From an uncultured Lachnospiraceae bacterium (GTDB taxonomy: Bacteria; Bacillota; Clostridia; Lachnospirales; Lachnospiraceae), in contig CACZPG010000004.1 in assembly GCA_902782965.1 (NCBI GenBank), forward strand, positions 1-7,796: a DNA stretch of 7,796 nucleotides. The letters run 5' to 3'. The notes beneath the pieces are model-generated. The model was not told the origin of the DNA, ran no database searches, and was given only the letters and a program-made list of their open reading frames with translations. Shown in pieces: positions 6,499-7,796 of the stretch; position 1 is the first letter of the stretch, and each line of letters starts with the position of its first letter. The translations under genes and the position numbers were made by a program.

Positions 6499-7796
6499 TT
6501 ATACAAAAAGAATATTTCTCACTATACCATCAGCAGTAATATTCTTTGAATCCTGAATGCTAAAGGCTTTATCCAGATACTTCCAGGCATCATTAAACAA
6601 TTCGTTGTTCTTCGTATAGAAAACAGCTAAAGTTTCTCCCTTGCTGACCGGTTCACCAAGTTTTTTAAGCAGGACAACACCAGCAAAAGGATCAATTTCA
6701 TCTTCAAGCTTAATCCTTCCTGCCCCAAGACACATAGCAGCCCTGCCTATACTTTCTGCATCTATAGCAGTCAGCACACCATCTTTATCAGCCTTAAATT
6801 CCTTATTTAGTTCGGATTCACTATCGTCACCGGTATACACATTTGAAATATCGGTATCCTCTATGCAAAGCTGTTCAATAAAACCAACATCTCCACCCTG
6901 AATATCAACAAAATCCAGAAATTTATTATATGGAAGGTCAGTTTCAAGAACATCTATGATAATTTGTCTTGCCAGATCAGGATTCCTTTCAGCTTCTGTA
7001 TACATATCTGATAGCATATACATTTCTGAACATAAAGTTATAATGAGTTCATAAAGCCTTTCATCTCTATAAACCCCTTTAAGAAATCTTACTGCTTCCT
7101 GAACCTCAAGAATGTTTCCGACACTATATCCCAAAGGACTGTTCATATCCGATAAAACCGCTGTACACTTTCTGCCGGCAAGTTTCCCGATATTAATCAT
7201 CGTTTCCGCAAGTTCTTCAGCTTTTACAATATCTTTCATAAAGGCTCCTGAACCATATTTAACATCCAACACTATAGCATCTGCTCCGGAAGCAATTTTC
7301 TTACTCATTATACTTGAAGCTATCAGAGGTATGCTCTCAACAGTTGCCGTAACGTCTCTTAAAGCATATAATTTCTTATCAGCCGGGGCAAGAGCCCTAG
7401 TCTGGGCAGCATCTACAAAACCAACCTTTTCAAGAATCACTTTAAATTGATCTTCTGAAACATTGGAATTAAAACCGGGAATTGATTCCAGTTTGTCAAC
7501 TGTACCACCGGTAATTCCCAGCCCTCTTCCACTCATTTTTCCAACCCTGATTCCAAGAGATGCCATAACAGGTCCGACAATAAGTGTTGTTTTATCACCT
7601 ACCCCGCCGGTAGAATGTTTATCCAGAACAGTCTCTCCATTAATCGACGGTTTCAGCGTATCTCCACTATAAGCCATCGCCATAGTCAGATCATGGGTTT
7701 CCTCATAACTCATCCCATTAATACATATAGCCATCAGAAGCGCTGATATCTGATAATCGGGAATACTCCCATCAGTTACCCCACTAACAAAATAAT
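6499..7796 (-). CDS. pdp: Pyrimidine-nucleoside phosphorylase (N-terminus beyond window edge)
   Basis: The frame is open from the right edge through 431 residues to a TAA at 6499-6501. It begins inside the conserved YFVSGVTDGSIPDYQISALL region, so roughly the first 20 residues are missing. An internal ATG at 7734 is not the start. Visible family motifs are the phosphate/K+-site segment DKHSTGGVGDKT, the phosphorylase signature SGRGLGITGGTVDKLE, and KYGSGAFMKD. A C-terminal domain with GRAAMCLGAGR and the swinging GEPVSKGETLAVFYT segment follows. The enzyme reversibly splits uridine, thymidine or deoxyuridine with phosphate into base and (deoxy)ribose-1-phosphate, a cytoplasmic salvage step. 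The visible C-terminal part is somewhat longer than I recall for Bacillus Pdp. Pdp and thymidine phosphorylase (deoA) cannot be told apart with certainty here; low-GC context favours Pdp. Its upstream genes, possibly other salvage genes, are outside the window. Confidence 0.93.
   Translation of the reverse strand, partial: YFVSGVTDGSIPDYQISALLMAICINGMSYEETHDLTMAMAYSGDTLKPSINGETVLDKHSTGGVGDKTTLIVGPVMASLGIRVGKMSGRGLGITGGTVDKLESIPGFNSNVSEDQFKVILEKVGFVDAAQTRALAPADKKLYALRDVTATVESIPLIASSIMSKKIASGADAIVLDVKYGSGAFMKDIVKAEELAETMINIGKLAGRKCTAVLSDMNSPLGYSVGNILEVQEAVRFLKGVYRDERLYELIITLCSEMYMLSDMYTEAERNPDLARQIIIDVLETDLPYNKFLDFVDIQGGDVGFIEQLCIEDTDISNVYTGDDSESELNKEFKADKDGVLTAIDAESIGRAAMCLGAGRIKLEDEIDPFAGVVLLKKLGEPVSKGETLAVFYTKNNELFNDAWKYLDKAFSIQDSKNITADGIVRNILFV

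Noticed and set aside
6479..6501. Possible terminator after the pyrimidine-nucleoside phosphorylase: a CTG/CAG hairpin followed by six T
   Set aside because: Only a 3-4 bp stem can be formed, and alternative pairings contain mismatches. The T-run alone is not enough in this A/T-rich spacer.

Overview
The window looks like chromosomal DNA of a low-GC Gram-positive bacterium, most likely a Clostridia member close to Lachnospiraceae (inference). The intergenic DNA is A/T-rich, Shine-Dalgarno sites are strong GGAGG types, and there are VanR-like OmpR-family, PcrA-type and Pdp-type proteins. No mobile element, CRISPR array, tRNA or rRNA was seen, and coding density is high. All six recognisable genes lie on the minus strand, so transcription runs from the right edge to the left.

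In transcription order: (1) a pyrimidine-nucleoside phosphorylase, with its N-terminus cut by the right edge; (2) a 168-bp spacer holding a good sigma-A-type promoter and a near-tandem 26-bp repeat just upstream of its -35 box; (3) a PspA/IM30 (ESCRT-III-like) membrane-stress protein with a GTG start; (4) a PcrA/UvrD-type DNA helicase starting 3 nt after the pspA stop; (5) an 80-residue single-pass membrane protein with a very acidic, Phe-spaced tail, with its own extended -10 promoter and ended by a strong intrinsic terminator; (6) an OmpR-family response regulator whose promoter region carries three heptamer repeats; (7) a large sensor histidine kinase, cut by the left edge just after its phospho-acceptor histidine.

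Functionally the window holds nucleoside salvage, an envelope-protection protein co-transcribed with a DNA-repair helicase, and a complete sensor-to-regulator pair whose histidine kinase has a very large extracytoplasmic domain and six membrane segments. The families are known. The least explained parts are the small acidic membrane protein, the repeat-bearing pspA promoter, the pspA-pcrA coupling and the kinase's unrecognised sensor domain. No clearly new multi-gene system is evident.
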